Assembly: GCF_900187615.1 (NCBI RefSeq)
Contig: NZ_FYDO01000036.1
Span: 1-59,221, forward strand
DNA length: 59,221 bases
Reading direction: 5' to 3'
Source: Pseudomonas sp. Irchel s3f7
GTDB lineage: Bacteria > Pseudomonadota > Gammaproteobacteria > Pseudomonadales > Pseudomonadaceae
Positions within the stretch are counted from its first letter, which is position 1. The number at the start of each line of letters is the position of its first letter. Shown piece by piece: positions 26,001 to 36,241 of this stretch. Under the pieces are notes generated by a model, which was not told the DNA's origin, searched no databases, and saw only the letters and a program-made list of their open reading frames with translations. The position numbers and the translations under genes are program-made.

Positions 26001-29000
26001 AACCCGGCCTCGCGTTCGGTCTTGAGCAAGGTTTGCAGCTTCGGCTCTTGCTCGGCTTCGGCAATAGCGCTCCAGTCGAGATATTCGATCGGCGTGCTGC
26101 CCGGTTTGTGGATCACTTGCAGCATGTCTTCGCCGACGTTCCAGCAGAACGACGCGCGCAGTGCTTCATGCCGGGCGATCACCGCTTGCCAGGCCTGGGC
26201 GAAACGCTGCGGATCGAGATCGCTGTTGATGCGGTAGCGATCCTGCATGTAATACAGGCCGGTGCCCGGCTCCAGCAAGGTGTGCAGCAGCATGCCTTCC
26301 TGCATCGGGGTCAGCGGGTAGACGTCTTCGATGACAGCGGCCGGAATCGGCAGTGCATCCAGTTGCGTCTGGCTGAGTTTCGCCAGCGGGAAGTCCGACG
26401 GCGTCAGGCCTCCGGCATCTTCGCGCAGGCAATGCTCGATCAGGCTTTGCAGTTCGCCAACATAAGCGACTGCCAGTTCGTTGATAGTTTGCGGATCGTA
26501 GCGTTCGGCGCTGAAGGTCCAGCGCAACAGCAGTTCACCACCGTAAACCTGACTGTCGACACTCAACTCATTGGGCAACGGTGCTTTCGGATCGTGGGCC
26601 GCGCCGACAGGTTCATCGAGCGGAAGGAACAGCGCCTCCGCGCCAAAACTCTGGTCGAACTGACCGAGGTAGTTGAAGGTGATCGGCGCCACCGGCAACT
26701 CGGCCATGCGCTGGCGACTCAGGTCATCGGCGAGGTAACGCAGCACGCCATACCCCAGGCCTTTGTGCGGCACGGCGCGCAACTGTTCCTTGATGGCCTT
26801 GATCGACGCGCCCTGCCCTGCGCCCTCCTTAATGTTCGACGGGGTCAGGCGCAGCGGGTAAGCGCTGGTGAACCAACCGACGGTGCGGGTCAGGTCGATC
26901 TCGTCGAACAGCGCTTCGCGGCCGTGGCCTTCCAGTTGAATCAGCGCCGATTCATGACCGCTCCAGCGACACACCACGCGGGCCAACGCCGTCAGCAGCA
27001 AGTCGTTGACCTGGGTGCGATAAGCGCTTGGCGCCTGTTGCAGCAATTGCCGGGTGCGCTCGCTGTCGAGGCGTACGCTGACGGTTTGCGCATGCCGGTT
27101 CTGCCGACCGCCCTCGGGACGATCACACGGCAACTCGGCGTTCGGCCCGGCCAGTTGAGTTTGCCACCCACCCAATTCTTCACGCAGGGATTCGCTGCCG
27201 GCATAGGCGTGCAAACGTGCGGCCCAGTCCTTGAAGGCGCTGGTTTTGGCCGGCAGTTTCACTGACTGTTGCGCGTCGAGTTGGCGGTACACGGTTTGCA
27301 GATCGTCCAGCAGAATGCGCCAGGAAACGCCATCGACCACCAAGTGATGAATCGCAATGAACAGGCGTTGCTGACCCTCGGGGCCATCGACCAGCAGCAC
27401 GCGCATCAACGGTCCGTCGTTAAGGTCGAGGCTGCGTTGGGCATCGGCGAACAGCGCGGCACATTTGTCCATGGACGAAACCCGCATCTGCCACAACACC
27501 GGGGTATCGAAAATCGCCTGATGGGCCGCATGCCATTGGCCACCCACTTTGTCGAAGCGCAGGCGCAACGCATCATGCTGTTCAATCACCGCCAGCAGTG
27601 CTTGCTCCAGGCGATGGGGCTCCAGAGGCGCAGTCGGTTGCAGCAACAACGCCTGGTTCCAGTGTTGACGCTGCGGGATGTCGGTGTCGAAGAACCAGTG
27701 CTGGATCGGCGTCAGGTGTGATTCACCACTGAGCAACCCTTGCTCGGCAGTGATTTGTTCAGTGCGAGTCGACACGGCGGCGAGGGTCTGCACGGTCTGG
27801 TGCTGGAACAAATCGCGTGGGCTGCAGTGAATACCCTGTTGCCGCCCCCGGCTGACCACCTGGATCGACAGGATGGAGTCGCCGCCCAGTTCGAAGAAGT
27901 TATCGTTGATGCCAACCTGTTCGACGTTCAGCACTTCGCACCAGATCTGCGCCAGCGTGACCTCGAGCTCGTTGCTCGGCGCCACGTAGCGTTGACGGTT
28001 CAGCTCCGGGTCCGGTGCCGGCAAGGCGCGTCGGTCGAGTTTGCCGTTGGCGGTCAGCGGCATGCTGGCCAGCAGGATCTGGTGCGTCGGCACCATGTAA
28101 TCCGGCAATTGTGCCTTCAGATGCGCCTTGAGGGCTTCGCGCAAAACCGATTGCTGCGCTTCGTCCTGTTCGGCGACGTCCGTCACCAGATAGCCAACCA
28201 ACTGTTTGCCGCTCGGCGCGTCGAGCGCCAACACAACGGCTTCGCGAACCGATTCATGCTCCAGCAGCCGGGTTTCGATTTCGCCCAGCTCGATACGGAA
28301 ACCACGAATCTTCACTTGATGGTCGATACGACCGAGGTATTCCACCAGGCCATCGGCGCGCTGGCGCACCAGGTCGCCCGTGCGGTACATGCGCCCGCCA
28401 TTGCCGGCAAACGGATCGGCGACAAAGCGTTCTGCCGTAATCCCCGCTCGTTGGTGATAACCCTGCGCCAGGCCAGCGCCACCGACGAACAGTTCGCCCG
28501 TCGCGCCCTGCGGAACCAATGCCATGTCGGCATCAAGGATGTACGCCACGCGGTCGCCGATCACGCTGCCGATCGGCACACTGCCCAAGCCTTCTTCCAA
28601 CACCTCGGGCGCAAGGCTGGCCAGCGGCATGACCACGGTTTCGGTTGGACCGTAAGCGTTGAAAAACAGATTCGGTTTGAACGCTGCACGAATACGCGCC
28701 AGGTGTTCGCCGGTCAGCGCTTCGCCACCGGTGATGATCATGCGCACCGGCAAGGTATCGCCCTGAGTCGCCAGCCATTGCGCCAACTGGCTGCCATAGC
28801 TTGGGGTGAAGCCAAGCACGTTGATGTGGTGGGTACGGATCAGTCCGCAGATTTCTTCGGCATCCCATTGGCCTTGGGCGCGCAGCACCACTTGAGCACC
28901 GCACAGCAATGGCACCAGCAAGCGTTCGGTAGCGGCATCGAAGTTGATCGAATAGAAATGCAGTTCGCAGTCGTCCGGGCGCATGCCGAAGCGCTCGATC

Positions 29001-32000
29001 ACGGCGCGGCAGTGCATGGCGATTTCGCCGTGGGACACCACCACACCTTTCGGCTTGCCAGTGGAGCCCGAGGTATAGATCAGGTACGCCTGATGCTGCG
29101 GCAGATTGATGAATGGCAGCTCGGTTGTCGGGTAGTCGGCCAGTTTTGCCGTGTCTTCCTCCAGGCACCAATGGGCAACCGAAGGTGGCAATTCCCCCAG
29201 GGCTTTGAACATCGCCGCATCACTGAGCAGCAAACCGATGCCACTGTCTTCGATCATGTAATGCAAACGGTCGAGCGGGTATTCAGGGTCCAGTGGCACA
29301 TAGGCGCCGCCGGCCTTGAGGATCGCCAGCAGACTGACGACCATTTCCAGTGAACGCTCAAGCGCCAGCCCCACGCGCACCTGCGGACCGACGCCACGCT
29401 CACGCAGCATCCACGCGAGACGATTGGCTCGGCTGTCGAGTTCGGCGTAGCTCAGTGTTTGTCCGGCGAAGGTCAACGCCGGTGAATCGGGGCGCGCCAG
29501 TGCCTGTTCGCTGAACAGCTGATGAATGCACTGGTCGAGTCGATGCTCGCCCGGCTCGACGCCAAGACTGTCGAGCAGATATTGTTGTTCGCTGGCGTCC
29601 AACAGCGGCAATTCACTGAGACGCTGTTGCGGACCGGCAATCAGCGCTTCCAGCAGATTTCGCCAGTGCGCGGCCATTTGTGCGATGCGCGGCTCGTCGA
29701 ACAGATCGGTGCTGTAAGTCAGGCAGCAACCCAGGCGATGGTCGAGATCGGTGACTTCCAGGTTGAGATCAAACTTGGTCGCCCGCGCATCGTTGGCCAA
29801 GTACTCGACCGTCATGCCGGCCAGGGTGCGGCTCTGCTGGAATTCCCAGCGCTGCACGTTGCACATCACCTGGAACAAAGGGTTGTACGCCGTACTGCGC
29901 GGCGGCTGCAAAGCTTCCACCAGATGATCGAACGGCAGGTCCTGATGGGACTGGCCTTCGATCACGGTGTGACGTACCTGCTCGAACAACTCGCCCACGG
30001 ACATCTGCCCGTCAAGTTGGCAGCGCAGCACCTGGGTATTGAGGAACGCACCGATCAGCCCTTCGCTTTCCGGGCGAATGCGGTTGGCCACTGGCGCACC
30101 GATGCGCAAATCGGTCTGGCCGCTGTAGCGGTACAGCAAAGTGGCCAATGCAGCGGTCATGGTCATGAACAGCGTCAGGCCGTTTTGCGCGTTGAAGGCG
30201 CGGACCTTTGCCGCGAGTTCATCGCTGAGATCGAAACGGTACAGTTCGCCCTGATGGCTTTGCACCGGTGGACGCGGGCGGTCGGCGGGCAACTCCAGCA
30301 GCGGATGCTCGCGGCCCAGTTGTGTGGTCCAGTAGTCGAGTTGGCGCTGGCGCTCACCGGATTCCAGCCACTGACGTTGCCACACGCTGTAATCCAGGTA
30401 TTGCACCGGCAGCGGTTGCAGCGGCGACTCGCGATCATCCACGAACGCTTCGTACAACGCACTCAATTCCCGGGCGAAAATGTCCATCGCCCAGCCTTCG
30501 GTGACGATGTGGTGCAAGGTCAGTACGAAGTAGTGTTCCTGCTCGGCAGTCTTGACCAGGCTCGCGCGCAGAAGCGGTCCGGTTTCCAGATCAAACGGCT
30601 GGTGCGCTTCGTCGTCGGCCAGTTGCTGGACCTGCCATTCGCGGCCTTCGGCATCCAGTGCGGTGAAGTCCTTCCACGCCATGCGCACGCCGGTTTCCGC
30701 GTGCACCTGTTGGCGAGCGACGCCGTCGATACTCGGGAACGTGGTGCGCAGGGTTTCGTGACGCAGGATCAGCGCTTGCAGCGCCGCTTCGAAACGCGCG
30801 ACATCCAGCACCCCGCGCAACCGCGCCATGCCGCCGACGTTGTAGGCCGGGCTATCCGGCTCCATCTGCCAGAGGAACCACATGCGTTGCTGGGAATAGG
30901 ACAACGGCACAGGTTGGCTGCGGTCGACTTTCTCGATGGGCGGCTGCTGGTTGGTGCTGCCGCTGGCGTGGATCCGGCGCACCTGTTCGGCAAATTCGCC
31001 CAACTCGCTGTTCTCGAACAATGTACGCAGGGGCAACTCGACGTCGCAGGCCTGGCGGGTGCGGGAGATGATTTGCGTGGCCAATAGGGAATGACCGCCG
31101 AGGGCGAAGAAGTCATCGCGCAAACCGACTTGCGCCAGCCCCAACACTTCGCGCCAGATACCGGCGATCTGTTGCTCCAGTTCCGTCACTGGCTCGACGT
31201 GCTCACGAACCTGCCACTGCGGTTCCGGCAAGGCGCGGCGGTCGAGTTTGCCGCTTGGGCTGAGGGGCATTTCGTCCAGACGCATCAGCTGCGCAGGCAC
31301 CATGTATTCCGGCAGTTCGGCGGCAAGGGCAATTTTCAGGCGAGCCGTTTGAGCGTCTTCGCTTTCGTCGCCATCCATCGCTGTGTAGTAGCCGATCAGT
31401 TGACCACCCGCCGCGGTTTTGCGCACCAGCACCACGGCTTGGGTGACGCCAGCTTGGGCCAACAAACGCGCTTCGACTTCCTCCGGTTCGACGCGAAAAC
31501 CACGCAGCTTCACCTGCTGATCGAGGCGACCGAGGTACTCGATCACGCCCTCGGCGGTCCAGCGCGCACGGTCACCTGTACGGTAGAGACGTTCGCCCTG
31601 CTCGCCCAATGGATCGACCACGAAACGTTCGGCGGTCAACCCCGCACGGCCCAGGTAACCTCGCGCCAACCCAACGCCGCCGATGCACAACTCACCCGGC
31701 ACCCCGGCCGGGACAGGGTTGAGATCGCTGTCGAGGATTCGGCAGATCACATTCCCCAGCGGCCGGCCAATCGGCGAGCGCTCGCCATCGGCGCGGGTGC
31801 AATGCCAGTGGGTGACGTTGATCGCCGTCTCGGTCGGGCCGTAGCGGTTGTGCAATTGCGCGGCGGGTAGTTGTGCCAACACGCGGTTGCGCAGTTCGGC
31901 GGGCAACGCTTCGCCACCCGAGAACACGCGACGCAGGCTGCTGCATTCAGCGGTCAGCGCTTCGTCGATAAACAGCGAAAGCAGCGGCGGCACGAAGTGC

Positions 32001-35000
32001 AGCGTGGTCACGCCGAACTGCTGGACCAACTGCGCGATGCGATGGGGATCGCGGTGTTCTCCCGGGCCGGCGATCACCAGGCGTGCGCCCGTGATCAGTG
32101 GCCAGAAGCATTCCCACACCGACACGTCGAAACTGATCGGCGCCTTTTGCATCAGCACGTCGGTGTGGTTCAGGCGATAGGTGTCCTGCATCCATTGCAG
32201 TCGTTCGGCGAGTGCCGCATGGGTGTTGCCGACGCCTTTGGGTTGCCCGGTGGAACCTGAGGTGTAAATCACATACGCAAGGTTGTCGCCGTGCAGGTGC
32301 AAGCCCGGAGCATGACTCGGCCAGCCGTCCAGATGCAGGGCGTCCATGGCGATCACGCTGACGCCTTCGCTGGCCGGCAAGCGGTTGAGCAATGGGGTTT
32401 GGGTCAACAGCAATTGCACGCCGCTGTCGCCGAGCATGTAGGCCAGGCGCTCGGCCGGGTAATCCGGGTCCAGCGGTACGTAGGCGCCACCGGCCTTGAT
32501 GATCGCCAACAGGCCGATCAGCAATTGCGGCGAACGCTCGCAGGCAATCGCCACGCAGACATCCGGGCCAACCCCTTTGTCGCGCAGGTAATGGGCCAGG
32601 CGATTGGCCCGAGCGTGCAGTTCGGCGAAGTCCATCTGGCCGCCGTCCCACAGCAGCGCAGTACGCTCGGGCGTCTGGCGTGCTTGCTCGTTAAGCAATT
32701 CCGGCAACCACAGACTGGCCGGCGTGCACGGTGCAGCAGCCCAATCCGCTTGCTGATCAATCTCGGACTCAGTCAGCAATCGCAAATCGCCGAGGGCGGT
32801 TTGCGGACGCTCGCAGACGTCACGCAACAGGTTGTTGAAGTGCGCCGCCAAACGCTCAATGGTCGCGCCATCGAACAACTCGCTGGCGTAGTCGAACGAC
32901 AGGCTAAGGCGACCGTTGCGGTCTTCTTCACTGTGCAACTGCAAATCGAACTTGGCTTCGCGGCTGTGCCACGGCAGCTCTTCGGCCAGCAGGCCCGGCA
33001 AGCGCTTCAATGCGCTGAGGTCGCGCTGCTGGTGATTGAACATCACCTGGAACAGGCCTTGTTCACGCGCCTGCGGGAACGCTTCGAGCAGTTGTTCGAA
33101 CGGCAGATCCTGATGGGCCTGTGCGCCCAACGCCGCCAGCCGTGTTTGCGCCAGCAGTTCAACGAACGGCAACCGCGGATCCACCTCGGCGCGCAGCACC
33201 TGAGTGTTGATGAAGAAGCCGATCAGGCCCTGGGTTTCCAGGCGTGGACGGTTGGCGTTCGGCACGCCGATGCGGATATCACGCTGGCCGCTGTAGCGGT
33301 GCAACAACGTCTGGAATGCGGCGAGCAGCAGCATGAACGACGTTGACTCATGGGCCTGCGCAGTCCGACGAATCGCCGCGCTCTGGGCCGTATCCAACCG
33401 CGCGGTGTGACGCGCAGCGCTGTGCTGTGGTTGTGCCGAACGTGGATGATCGGTGGCCAGGCTCAAGGTCGGATGCTCATCGCCCAGTTGTGCTTTCCAA
33501 TACGCCAGTTGCCGTTCGCCTTCGCCCTGCGCCAGCCATTGGCGTTGCCAGCTGCCGTAATCGGCGTATTGCGTGGGCAACGGTGCCAGTGTCGCGGGCT
33601 GTCCTTGGCTGGCGGCCGCGTATAAACGGGAAAACTCGTCGATCAACACGTTCAGCGACCAGCCGTCCGCGATGATGTGGTGCATCGTCACCAGCAGTTG
33701 ATGATCCTCGTCGTCGAGGCGCAACAGGGTCACCCACAGCAACGGGCCTTTCTCCAGATCGAACTGGGTGTGCGCTTCATCCTCGCGGATTTGTTGCGCG
33801 CGGGCTTCACGCTCGGCCATCGGCAGATCGCTGATGTCGATCATTTGCAGGTTGAACTCACCCGCCGCAATCACCTGCTGCAACGCCACGCCGTCGCGCT
33901 CGAAGAACCGCGTGCGCAAGGATTCGTGACGCTCGATCAACTGCTGGAAACTGGCGCGCAAGGCGTCTTCATCCAGTTCGCCGCGCAGGCGCAAGGCACC
34001 GGGAATGTTGTAGGCGCTGCTGTGCGGGTCGAGTTGCCAGGTGATCCACAAACGGTTCTGGGCCAGGGATTGCAGCATCGCTTCGACGCGTGACAACGGT
34101 GTGATCGCGCCTTGGGCCAGTCCGCCGTCCTGTTGCTGGCAGGCCACCACCTCAGTGAATGCGCCGAGGGTCGGTGCTTCGAACAACAGGCGCAGGTTCA
34201 GCTCCAGAGCGAGTTCCTCGCGCAACCGCGCAACCACTTGGGTGGCCGCAATGGAGTTGCCGCCGAGCAGGAAGAAATGATCATCGGCGCCGATCTGCCG
34301 GACCTGCAACTGCTCGCACCAGATCCGGGCGATCAGGGTTTGCAGGTCGGATCCGGATTCGAGGTTGCCGGTGCTTTCAGGCGCCATTGACGGAAACACT
34401 GCATAGCTGTCGAGGCTGCCGTCCGCCAGGCGATTGCGGCACGCCGAGCGTTGCAGCTTGCCGCTGGACGTCTTGGGCAATGCGCCCGGATTTAGCAGCA
34501 CCACCACGCTCGGCGCTTCCTGACAGGCCTCGGCAACGGCCTGACGAATGGCTTTGATCACGGCGTCTGGCGGTAGAATTTTTTGCACGCTGCGACTGAT
34601 TTCGGCGGCAATGCCGATGCCTTCCAGTCCGTCGATGGAAACCGCAAATGCGGCGACGCGACCTTTGCGCACCACCTCCACTTCACGCTCGATGGTTTGC
34701 TCGATGTCCTGCGGATAGAGGTTGTGGCCGCGAACGATCAGCATGTCTTTCAGGCGACCGGTGATGAACAGTTCACCGTTGCGCATGAAGCCCAGGTCAC
34801 CGGTGCGCAGCCAGGTGCGACCGGCATGCTGGACAAAGGTTTTGGCCGACGCCTCAGGGTTGCACCAGTAACCTTGGGCGATGCTCGGCCCGCTGGCCCA
34901 GACTTCTCCGACGCTGTTGTCCGCCCGTTCACCGAGCGACGCCGGATCGATGATCAACACCGCATGATCCGGCTGATGGATGCCGCAGCTCATGATCGCA

Positions 35001-36085
35001 CTGCCCTCGCCCGGTTCGGCGCGGTTTTGCGTCAGGGCCTGATCGTCAACGCGCAGGCTGCCAATACCTTGCCCGCGTGGGGTGCCAGCGACGAACAGCG
35101 TGGCCTCGGCCAAACCGTAGGACGCCATGAAGCTGTCCGCGGAAAAACCGCAGGTCGCGAACTTTTCGGCGAAGCTTTCGAGGGTATCGAGACGAATCGG
35201 TTCGGACCCGGAGTACGCCACGCGCCAGCCGCTCAGGTCGAGGCGTTGCAAGGCCGACTCACTGACCCGTTCGTTGCACAGGCGATAGGCAAAATCCGGC
35301 CCGCCGCTGATGGTGCCGCCGTAATCGCTGATCGCTTCGAGCCAGCGCAAGGGTCGACCCAGAAAGTACGCGGGCGACATCAACACACACGGCACGCCGC
35401 TGAAAATCGGTTGCAGCAAACCACCGATCAGGCCCATGTCGTGGTACAGCGGCAACCAGCTGACGATCACGTCGTCAGGGTTGAGGTCGATACCGAAACC
35501 GTGACGAATCAACAGCTCATTGGCGACCAGATTGCCGTGGCTGACTTGCACGCCTTTAGGCAGCGCGGTGGAGCCGGAGGTGTATTGCAAGAACGCGATG
35601 TGATCGTCTTGCAACGGCGGCTCGACCCAGCGCTCGGCCATGTCGGTATCGAGCGTATCGACGCACAGCAGCGGCGGCGCGCCCTCGATTTTCGCCAACA
35701 CATCGCGCAGGTCAGCGCTGGTCAGCAGCAGACGCGGCTCGGCATCGCCAATGATCGACAGCAAACGCTCCTGATGATGACGACGGGTCGACTCCGGCGG
35801 ATAGGCCGGCACGGCGATGACACCGGCGTACAGGCAGCCGAAAAATGCAGCCACGTAATCAGGCCCACTGGGAAACAGCAGTACCGCACGGTCGCCAAAA
35901 TCAGCCTCGGCCTGCAACGCGCTGGCAATGGTCCGCGCGCGTAGATCCAGTTCGCGATAACTGAGCACCGCAGCCTGGTCCGGGGTTTCGGCGAGAAAAC
36001 GCAAGGCCACCCGATCCGGCGTCAGGGCCGCACGGCGCTGGAGGGCTTGGACCATTGTGCTGGGGAGTTCGAACGCGTCGGTCAT
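23087..36085 (-). CDS. pvdL: PvdL, pyoverdine chromophore NRPS
   Basis: A 4332-residue synthetase that starts pyoverdine assembly. Approximate domains: fatty acyl ligase 1-590; carrier Ser near 608 (GGNS); C 665-1110 (HHIIADG); A 1130-1600; carrier Ser 1662 (GGHS); C 1715-2160 (HHIVTEG); A 2180-2680; carrier Ser 2734 (GGDS); epimerase 2780-3230 (HHLVVDG); C 3250-3690 (HHILIDA); A 3710-4210; carrier Ser 4267 (GGHS). No thioesterase, so the chain passes to another NRPS. This is the acyl-Glu-D-Tyr-Dab order of PvdL. A hand alignment of the last A domain to PheA gives DIWELTADD plus Lys, a code I associate with diaminobutyrate. The ATG at 36085 has AGGA about 7 bases upstream; the open frame continues to 36229 without homology. 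The whole reading frame is intact. Confidence 0.95.
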   Translation of the reverse strand: MTDAFELPSTMVQALQRRAALTPDRVALRFLAETPDQAAVLSYRELDLRARTIASALQAEADFGDRAVLLFPSGPDYVAAFFGCLYAGVIAVPAYPPESTRRHHQERLLSIIGDAEPRLLLTSADLRDVLAKIEGAPPLLCVDTLDTDMAERWVEPPLQDDHIAFLQYTSGSTALPKGVQVSHGNLVANELLIRHGFGIDLNPDDVIVSWLPLYHDMGLIGGLLQPIFSGVPCVLMSPAYFLGRPLRWLEAISDYGGTISGGPDFAYRLCNERVSESALQRLDLSGWRVAYSGSEPIRLDTLESFAEKFATCGFSADSFMASYGLAEATLFVAGTPRGQGIGSLRVDDQALTQNRAEPGEGSAIMSCGIHQPDHAVLIIDPASLGERADNSVGEVWASGPSIAQGYWCNPEASAKTFVQHAGRTWLRTGDLGFMRNGELFITGRLKDMLIVRGHNLYPQDIEQTIEREVEVVRKGRVAAFAVSIDGLEGIGIAAEISRSVQKILPPDAVIKAIRQAVAEACQEAPSVVVLLNPGALPKTSSGKLQRSACRNRLADGSLDSYAVFPSMAPESTGNLESGSDLQTLIARIWCEQLQVRQIGADDHFFLLGGNSIAATQVVARLREELALELNLRLLFEAPTLGAFTEVVACQQQDGGLAQGAITPLSRVEAMLQSLAQNRLWITWQLDPHSSAYNIPGALRLRGELDEDALRASFQQLIERHESLRTRFFERDGVALQQVIAAGEFNLQMIDISDLPMAEREARAQQIREDEAHTQFDLEKGPLLWVTLLRLDDEDHQLLVTMHHIIADGWSLNVLIDEFSRLYAAASQGQPATLAPLPTQYADYGSWQRQWLAQGEGERQLAYWKAQLGDEHPTLSLATDHPRSAQPQHSAARHTARLDTAQSAAIRRTAQAHESTSFMLLLAAFQTLLHRYSGQRDIRIGVPNANRPRLETQGLIGFFINTQVLRAEVDPRLPFVELLAQTRLAALGAQAHQDLPFEQLLEAFPQAREQGLFQVMFNHQQRDLSALKRLPGLLAEELPWHSREAKFDLQLHSEEDRNGRLSLSFDYASELFDGATIERLAAHFNNLLRDVCERPQTALGDLRLLTESEIDQQADWAAAPCTPASLWLPELLNEQARQTPERTALLWDGGQMDFAELHARANRLAHYLRDKGVGPDVCVAIACERSPQLLIGLLAIIKAGGAYVPLDPDYPAERLAYMLGDSGVQLLLTQTPLLNRLPASEGVSVIAMDALHLDGWPSHAPGLHLHGDNLAYVIYTSGSTGQPKGVGNTHAALAERLQWMQDTYRLNHTDVLMQKAPISFDVSVWECFWPLITGARLVIAGPGEHRDPHRIAQLVQQFGVTTLHFVPPLLSLFIDEALTAECSSLRRVFSGGEALPAELRNRVLAQLPAAQLHNRYGPTETAINVTHWHCTRADGERSPIGRPLGNVICRILDSDLNPVPAGVPGELCIGGVGLARGYLGRAGLTAERFVVDPLGEQGERLYRTGDRARWTAEGVIEYLGRLDQQVKLRGFRVEPEEVEARLLAQAGVTQAVVLVRKTAAGGQLIGYYTAMDGDESEDAQTARLKIALAAELPEYMVPAQLMRLDEMPLSPSGKLDRRALPEPQWQVREHVEPVTELEQQIAGIWREVLGLAQVGLRDDFFALGGHSLLATQIISRTRQACDVELPLRTLFENSELGEFAEQVRRIHASGSTNQQPPIEKVDRSQPVPLSYSQQRMWFLWQMEPDSPAYNVGGMARLRGVLDVARFEAALQALILRHETLRTTFPSIDGVARQQVHAETGVRMAWKDFTALDAEGREWQVQQLADDEAHQPFDLETGPLLRASLVKTAEQEHYFVLTLHHIVTEGWAMDIFARELSALYEAFVDDRESPLQPLPVQYLDYSVWQRQWLESGERQRQLDYWTTQLGREHPLLELPADRPRPPVQSHQGELYRFDLSDELAAKVRAFNAQNGLTLFMTMTAALATLLYRYSGQTDLRIGAPVANRIRPESEGLIGAFLNTQVLRCQLDGQMSVGELFEQVRHTVIEGQSHQDLPFDHLVEALQPPRSTAYNPLFQVMCNVQRWEFQQSRTLAGMTVEYLANDARATKFDLNLEVTDLDHRLGCCLTYSTDLFDEPRIAQMAAHWRNLLEALIAGPQQRLSELPLLDASEQQYLLDSLGVEPGEHRLDQCIHQLFSEQALARPDSPALTFAGQTLSYAELDSRANRLAWMLRERGVGPQVRVGLALERSLEMVVSLLAILKAGGAYVPLDPEYPLDRLHYMIEDSGIGLLLSDAAMFKALGELPPSVAHWCLEEDTAKLADYPTTELPFINLPQHQAYLIYTSGSTGKPKGVVVSHGEIAMHCRAVIERFGMRPDDCELHFYSINFDAATERLLVPLLCGAQVVLRAQGQWDAEEICGLIRTHHINVLGFTPSYGSQLAQWLATQGDTLPVRMIITGGEALTGEHLARIRAAFKPNLFFNAYGPTETVVMPLASLAPEVLEEGLGSVPIGSVIGDRVAYILDADMALVPQGATGELFVGGAGLAQGYHQRAGITAERFVADPFAGNGGRMYRTGDLVRQRADGLVEYLGRIDHQVKIRGFRIELGEIETRLLEHESVREAVVLALDAPSGKQLVGYLVTDVAEQDEAQQSVLREALKAHLKAQLPDYMVPTHQILLASMPLTANGKLDRRALPAPDPELNRQRYVAPSNELEVTLAQIWCEVLNVEQVGINDNFFELGGDSILSIQVVSRGRQQGIHCSPRDLFQHQTVQTLAAVSTRTEQITAEQGLLSGESHLTPIQHWFFDTDIPQRQHWNQALLLQPTAPLEPHRLEQALLAVIEQHDALRLRFDKVGGQWHAAHQAIFDTPVLWQMRVSSMDKCAALFADAQRSLDLNDGPLMRVLLVDGPEGQQRLFIAIHHLVVDGVSWRILLDDLQTVYRQLDAQQSVKLPAKTSAFKDWAARLHAYAGSESLREELGGWQTQLAGPNAELPCDRPEGGRQNRHAQTVSVRLDSERTRQLLQQAPSAYRTQVNDLLLTALARVVCRWSGHESALIQLEGHGREALFDEIDLTRTVGWFTSAYPLRLTPSNIKEGAGQGASIKAIKEQLRAVPHKGLGYGVLRYLADDLSRQRMAELPVAPITFNYLGQFDQSFGAEALFLPLDEPVGAAHDPKAPLPNELSVDSQVYGGELLLRWTFSAERYDPQTINELAVAYVGELQSLIEHCLREDAGGLTPSDFPLAKLSQTQLDALPIPAAVIEDVYPLTPMQEGMLLHTLLEPGTGLYYMQDRYRINSDLDPQRFAQAWQAVIARHEALRASFCWNVGEDMLQVIHKPGSTPIEYLDWSAIAEAEQEPKLQTLLKTEREAGFDLLNQAPFHLRLIRVGAARYWFMMSNHHILIDAWCRSLLMNDFFEIYTALGEGREAQLAVPPRYRDYIGWLQRQSLSEARQWWKTNLQGFERTTPIPSDRPFLREHAGDSGGMIVGDRYTRLDARDGAQLRELAQAHQLTINTFAQAAWALVLRRLSDDRDVLFGVTVAGRPVEMPQMQRTVGLFINSIALRVKMPEDDQRCSVRQWLTGLLDSNMQLREYEYLPLVSIQENSELPKGQPLFDSLFVFENAPVEVSVLDRAQSLNATSDSGRTHTNFPLTAVCYPGDDLGLHLSYDRRYFDESTVERMLGEFKRLLLALVEGFHGDMADLPLLGVEEQEFLIHGCNQSEHEYPLETSYVELFEAQVAEHPQRIAASCLTQQHSYFELNQRSNRLGHALIAGGVGLDQPVALLAERNLDLLGMIIGSFKAGAGYLPLDPGLPSQRLSRIIDLSRTPLLVCTEACREQAVALLEEFGCANRPRLLVWETVQAADFSVSNPGIYSGPDNLAYVIYTSGSTGLPKGVMVEQRGMLNNQLSKVPYLNLSEADVIAQTASQSFDISVWQFLAAPLFGARVDIVPNTIAHDPQGLLAHVQSQGITVLESVPSLIQGMLAQERMSLDGLRWMLPTGEAMPPELAHQWLLRYPQIGLVNAYGPAECSDDVAFFRVDIASTRGSYLPIGMPTDNNRLYLLDGAQELVPLGAVGELCVAGTGVGRGYVSDPLRTAQVFVPDPFGAPGDRLYRTGDLARRRSDGVLEYVGRIDHQVKIRGYRIELGEIEARLHEQAEVRDAAVGVQEGTNGKHLVGYLVAADSTLNPVERLERIKQRLRAELPEYMVPLHWLWLDKMPLNANGKLDRKALPALDIGQTQSQDYQAPRSDLEQTLAAIWAEVLKVEKVGIRDNFFELGGHSLLATQIASRVQKTLQRDVPLRAMFECSTVEELAGYIEGLAASDITEEKVDRLNDLMAELEGF

Positions 36086-36241
36086 GAGGTTTCCTGCCTG
36101 ATTTCGGCTTGCAATTGGAATCGGTTTTCTGGCGTCGCGCCCCATCGGGAGGCACGCAGGACGCGGTCTTCGCCGACCGCGCAAGGCATTGGGAATGCGG
36201 TTGTCACCGGGACAGTTGCCCGGGTCCATTCACCAATGAGA

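Noticed and set aside
25028..27265. A 745-codon open frame on the plus strand inside pvdL
   Set aside because: It is antisense to the NRPS, rich in Gln, Arg and His as expected from the complementary frame of high-GC coding DNA, has no recognisable domain and no ribosome site.
29522..31087. A 521-codon plus-strand open frame inside pvdL
   Set aside because: Complementary shadow of C and A domains of PvdL; no domain, no start signal.
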